Positions 6,438 through 9,001 of a stretch of DNA of 9,001 nt are shown piece after piece. A model generated the notes under the pieces. That model was given only the letters and a program-made list of their open reading frames with translations. It ran no database searches and was not told the origin of the DNA. Position numbers and translations under genes: made by a program. The stretch comes from Phycisphaerales bacterium. Its GTDB lineage: Bacteria > Planctomycetota > Phycisphaerae > Phycisphaerales > UBA1924. Each line of letters starts with the position of its first letter. Positions within the stretch are counted from its first letter, which is position 1. The stretch is from contig JAESSR010000102.1 of NCBI GenBank assembly GCA_016764015.1, forward strand, positions 1 to 9,001, in the 5' to 3' direction.

Positions 6438-7842
6438 ATCGGTAGACTGCCAACGAAGCCGACGACACAAACGCAGTCCCCTGCGGGTCCATCGCTGCGG
6501 CATAGTTGAGCAAATCGATCTTTGTTGGCTCGATCACGCTGAGCATAGCTGCAATATTGCCAATCGAACACCACCGTGTAGGGTTCTGCTGCCAGGCCAT
6601 TGAACCGATCAAGTCATCCATCTTGTTTTCAGTGATCAACTTGAGCATTTCTTGGTCGTGTGTTGCCACCTGAGTCCGGAAGGCGCCAGCCTCCTCGGAT
6701 TCACCGGCGAGTGCTTGCTGATCGCCAAACGCGGGCCCAACATGGCTCAGATCGGCCGAACTGACAACCAGTGTTGTTCCAGGCATCTTGGCGATGGTTG
6801 CCTTGAGTGCTGAGACGAATGCTTCGAGCCCGAGCCCGTTTTCGTCATAACTCTCGCCGTTGTTTACGGTTGGGTCATGGATCAGTGCCCCGAATATCTT
6901 TGTATATTCGCCGCTATCATCGGCTCCGAACACATGCTGAATCCATGGGATGTGCAGCTCGATCGAGTGTTCATTCTCATGGTCAAAGCGGTTTTCCAGC
7001 ATTTTCTGTGCGTTTTCATCGCCGAGCTCGGCTTTGAGCGCATCGAAGAACACGGTGTCGAGCTTGCAGGTGCCGATTGGCGATTCGTACCCTTTATCAC
7101 ACCCGCACACGCCGGTCGATTGACCAAAATGGTTTGTACCAAGGATGATCACTCGATCTGGACGGTCGACCACGCGCATCCTGCCGTAGGTGTGCCCGTA
7201 GTTCATCCATCCTCTTATGTAGTCCATGTGAGGAGCGATGACCGCTGCGGGGAGCGTGTCAAAGCTGGTGTTCTCAGCAGTTTTGAGCGATTCATCAATC
7301 CACAGATCAAACTGCTTTTTGAGCTCCGCCCCGCCCATTTCGGTTTTCTGCTCATCACTCGCATCTTCCCCCACGGCTTTCATCACGAGCATATCCGCGA
7401 GCTGTGCGGTTGATCCTGGAGGCAGCGTATCTGATTCATCAAAAGCATCGTGCATTTTTTGAGCAATTCCATCAAATACTGGCCCGAACAAAAGCCCAGC
7501 ATCGTCGAGTTGAGCGACGAGTTGCTCGAGCATTGGGCGTTCGAGCCCTCTGCCGGCTTCTGAGACAATCTGGTCGATATCGCGTGAGCCGTCCATCATG
7601 GGCAGCACCGCTTGGAATCCTGGATGCGTGACGACCATCTTTGCGGATATCTGTTGGGCGTCTGCAACCCCCAACATCGTCGCTTTTTGCCCGTCAGGGG
7701 TGTTTACAGGCACGGGCACGCCGCGTACCTTGCGGAGTTTGGGCGTATTTTGGTGTACAGCACTCGGATCAAAGATCGGCGGGGCTTGTTGGGGGTTGTC
7801 AGATGAGTTGTCGGGTTGGTTGTCGGGCGTTTCGTTGGTCAT
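6436..7842 (-). CDS. MEMO1 family protein (AmmeMemoRadiSam system protein B) with N-terminal PqqD-like extension
   Basis: 468 aa from the chosen start. The C-terminal part (about 198-468) matches the Memo family by its motif series: APHMDY (203-208), LGTNHFG (234-240), EHSIELHIPWI (291-301), SSADLSHVG (361-369) and RWCSIGN (423-429). These carry the His, His, Asp, His and Cys positions (H205, H238, D364, H367, C425) that match the metal-site residues of human MEMO1 (H49, H81, D189, H192, C244). The family is related in fold to extradiol dioxygenases; its bacterial role is unsettled. Family members are usually about 260-300 aa. Here about 195 extra N-terminal residues include a PqqD-like winged-helix pattern at about 73-118 (LPMMDGSRDIDQIV ... 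LVAQLDDAGLL). The usual partners, AMMECR1 and a radical SAM protein, are not in the window. An in-frame ATG at 7992 is less likely: the residues it adds look non-coding and it has a poorer ribosome site. Confidence 0.93.
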   Translation of the reverse strand: MTNETPDNQPDNSSDNPQQAPPIFDPSAVHQNTPKLRKVRGVPVPVNTPDGQKATMLGVADAQQISAKMVVTHPGFQAVLPMMDGSRDIDQIVSEAGRGLERPMLEQLVAQLDDAGLLFGPVFDGIAQKMHDAFDESDTLPPGSTAQLADMLVMKAVGEDASDEQKTEMGGAELKKQFDLWIDESLKTAENTSFDTLPAAVIAPHMDYIRGWMNYGHTYGRMRVVDRPDRVIILGTNHFGQSTGVCGCDKGYESPIGTCKLDTVFFDALKAELGDENAQKMLENRFDHENEHSIELHIPWIQHVFGADDSGEYTKIFGALIHDPTVNNGESYDENGLGLEAFVSALKATIAKMPGTTLVVSSADLSHVGPAFGDQQALAGESEEAGAFRTQVATHDQEMLKLITENKMDDLIGSMAWQQNPTRWCSIGNIAAMLSVIEPTKIDLLNYAAAMDPQGTAFVSSASLAVYR

Positions 7843-7847
7843 CGCTG

Positions 7848-7852
7848 CTCCT
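7848..7852 (-). promoter_or_regulatory. Ribosome binding site that fixes the memo-family start
   Basis: AGGAG on the minus strand lies five bases before the ATG at 7842-7840. This favours that start over the in-frame ATG 50 codons upstream, which would extend the gene almost to the divergent plus-strand gene. Confidence 0.75.
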
Positions 7853-8003
7853 GAGCGGAAACTGTGCATGGAATTGAACTTGCGAGCCAATAGTGTAGGG
7901 GCATGAGTGGACGAAATGGTTGGAGGTGCTAAACTTGTCGTCCCGATCTGCCTGATTTGATAAGGCATGGTCGTATTAAAAGTTAAAGACAAAGGACCGG
8001 GTC

Positions 8004-8321
8004 ATGATCGACACACTCAACGCAGGCGACAACATCAAGTGCACCATCAACAAAGTGCCTCAGAACAAAGCAGCATGTGACACCATCGAACGCATGATGC
8101 GTCGCGATCCGGACATCAAACGCAGCCTCGCCCGCGCCCAGCGGATGCGTCGTCAGCGTATGCATGCATACATCCGAGGCGGACGCCTCTGGTACTCACG
8201 CGAGAAGGCTGCACGCATCGCGATGTGCGAGCAAGGAAACGAGTGGTCGATGCGTTTCACGCATGACATCACCCCTGACCTCTCATCGGTTGAGCAGTAC
8301 CTCACACTCGCAAAGAGCTAA
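8004..8321 (+). CDS. Small basic protein of unknown function, probably a conserved planctomycete family
   Basis: 105 aa, no signal peptide or membrane helix, so probably cytoplasmic. After an N-terminal segment (IKCTINKVPQNKAA, 11-24), a strongly basic helical core follows (IERMMRRDPDIKRSLARAQ, about 28-46, then RMRRQRM). Then comes an RGGRLWYSREKAARIA motif (58-72) and an acidic C-terminus with WSMRF and DLSSVEQYL. The charge pattern and the RGGR-LW motif would suit binding to RNA or DNA, but that is a guess. It resembles, from memory, short uncharacterised proteins annotated across Planctomycetes; a search is needed. The start has AAAGGA a few bases upstream. It is divergent from the memo-family gene across 161 bp and has its own terminator, so it is probably a single-gene unit. 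Confidence 0.85.
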   Translation: MIDTLNAGDNIKCTINKVPQNKAACDTIERMMRRDPDIKRSLARAQRMRRQRMHAYIRGGRLWYSREKAARIAMCEQGNEWSMRFTHDITPDLSSVEQYLTLAKS

Positions 8322-8350
8322 CCAGCGATTTGCCTGCACACAACTTACAC

Positions 8351-8384
8351 AAAGCCTGATGAGCAATCATTGGGTTTTTCTTTT
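8351..8384 (+). terminator. Strong intrinsic terminator after the 105-aa gene
   Basis: CCTGATGA (8355-8362) pairs with TCATTGGG (8367-8374) through two G-U wobbles around a GCAA tetraloop of the GNRA type. AAAG before the stem can pair on into the T tract. TTTTTCTTTT follows at once. It lies 30 bp past the stop codon and separates this gene from the downstream lipoprotein gene. Confidence 0.85.
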
Positions 8385-8474
8385 GCGCAGTCAGCTATAA
8401 ACAGAACTACACAGGTCGATTGATGCGTATGATTTGAATCAAGATCACAAACCCCTCCACGAAAGGTTTTCACC

Positions 8475-9001
8475 ATGAACACTCAATCTCCACTGCGTTT
8501 GATTGCACTCGCGGGTCTCTCACTGAGCACCATCACACTACTCACAGGCTGCTCTGATTCTGCCGAGCCTTCAACAGACACCGCTCAGGTTGATGACCAT
8601 AGCGGGCACGATCATGGCGACACCGACACAACTGCTGACGACTCAGCCTCTGATGCGCCCCATGTCTATTCGGACCTGCTCGGCGAGATCACCAAGATGC
8701 CTGTTGAAGGTGATGTCAGCACCTCACTCAAAATCCATCATCAGCACATCCCCAACTTCAAAGGGTCCGATGGCGAGATCCTCGTGAACTCGAAGGGCAT
8801 CTCGGGCATGATGTCGATGGACATGCCATTCCCACCAGCCGATGGGTTGAGCCTTGATGGGTTCGCGATCGATGACAAGATCAAGTTCACCTTCAAGGTT
8901 GTCTGGGCTGACAAAGTCCCATCATGGGAAGTGACCAAGATTGAAAAACTTGATCCATCGACCGAGATCGATTTCTCCACGATTGTTGATGGCATCAAAG
9001 A
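8475..9001 (+). CDS. Lipoprotein with CusF-like copper-binding domain (3' end beyond window)
   Basis: 175 codons are visible with no stop, so the gene is cut by the window edge. The N-terminus is a lipoprotein signal: PLRLIALAGLSLSTITLL, then the lipobox LTGC with Cys26 as the lipidation site. Residues 27-63 are an Asp/Ser/Thr-rich flexible linker with a His cluster (HSGHDHGD, 42-49) that could bind metal. From about 68 to 160 the sequence follows the CusF-type pattern: a GEI strand, HHQHIPNF (88-95), GMMSMDMPFP (111-120) with the Met-rich copper-binding signature, LDGFAIDDKIKFTFKV (127-142) and WEVTKIEKL (151-159). CusF-like domains bind Cu(I) or Ag(I) in the periplasm; some are fused to or next to SCO-type copper chaperones. 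Compared with CusF there are extra residues (96-110) between the His and Met motifs. GAAAGG precedes the ATG by eight bases. What follows beyond the window may show whether a SCO domain is attached. Confidence 0.88.
   Translation, partial: MNTQSPLRLIALAGLSLSTITLLTGCSDSAEPSTDTAQVDDHSGHDHGDTDTTADDSASDAPHVYSDLLGEITKMPVEGDVSTSLKIHHQHIPNFKGSDGEILVNSKGISGMMSMDMPFPPADGLSLDGFAIDDKIKFTFKVVWADKVPSWEVTKIEKLDPSTEIDFSTIVDGIK

Noticed and set aside
6877..7413. 178-codon plus-strand open frame opposite the memo-family gene
   Set aside because: It covers conserved Memo motifs on the other strand and has no recognisable domain; a shadow.
7843..7992. N-terminal extension of the memo-family gene to the ATG at 7992
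   Set aside because: The added 50 residues lack domain-like features, and a good AGGAG site precedes the internal ATG at 7842. The longer form would also nearly abut the divergent gene and leave no promoter space.
1..9001. CRISPR array, insertion sequence, prophage or integrase attachment site
   Set aside because: No regularly spaced repeats, terminal inverted repeats with a transposase, or phage-type genes were seen; all major genes look chromosomal and housekeeping or envelope related.

Overview
The window looks like a piece of a Planctomycetota chromosome, most likely from a Phycisphaerae-type lineage. Two things point there. A 23S rRNA gene starts at the left edge with protein-coding sequence, not a 16S gene, upstream of it. 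The pilM-type pilus gene also has the enlarged, fused form and the unusual downstream partners I associate with that phylum. The phylum call is inference from gene content and organisation; no database search was possible.

Layout, left to right. Positions 1-141 (minus strand) are the 5' end of a 23S rRNA gene that runs off the window. Its leader (142 to about 264) has a 7-bp-stem hairpin and a perfect 16-bp palindrome. Between the leader and the next gene lies a stretch (311-671, minus) that reads as a protein only if two in-frame TGA codons and one frame change are ignored: a probable decayed small gene. A terminator-like hairpin (684-714) follows the next gene.

Positions 761-6174 (minus) form a three-gene cluster transcribed towards the rRNA: pilM fused to a membrane-anchored PilN-like periplasmic domain, then a 459-aa PilO-like membrane protein overlapping it by ATGA, then a 651-aa membrane-anchored coiled-coil protein. 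I read it as the inner-membrane platform of a type IV pilus or type II secretion-like machine, rebuilt from larger and partly unrecognised parts. All three proteins carry Gly/Arg-rich low-complexity linkers in the predicted periplasmic part. The 261-bp region upstream of pilM holds several repeat signals, including a 19-bp inverted repeat next to a candidate promoter.

Positions 6436-7842 (minus) encode a MEMO1/AmmeMemoRadiSam-B family protein with conserved metal-ligand positions and a long N-terminal extension containing a PqqD-like segment. Divergent from it, on the plus strand, are a 105-aa basic protein of unknown function (8004-8321) with a strong intrinsic terminator, then the start of a lipoprotein with a CusF-like copper-binding domain (8475 to the window end). 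No mobile element, CRISPR array, tRNA or integrase was seen.
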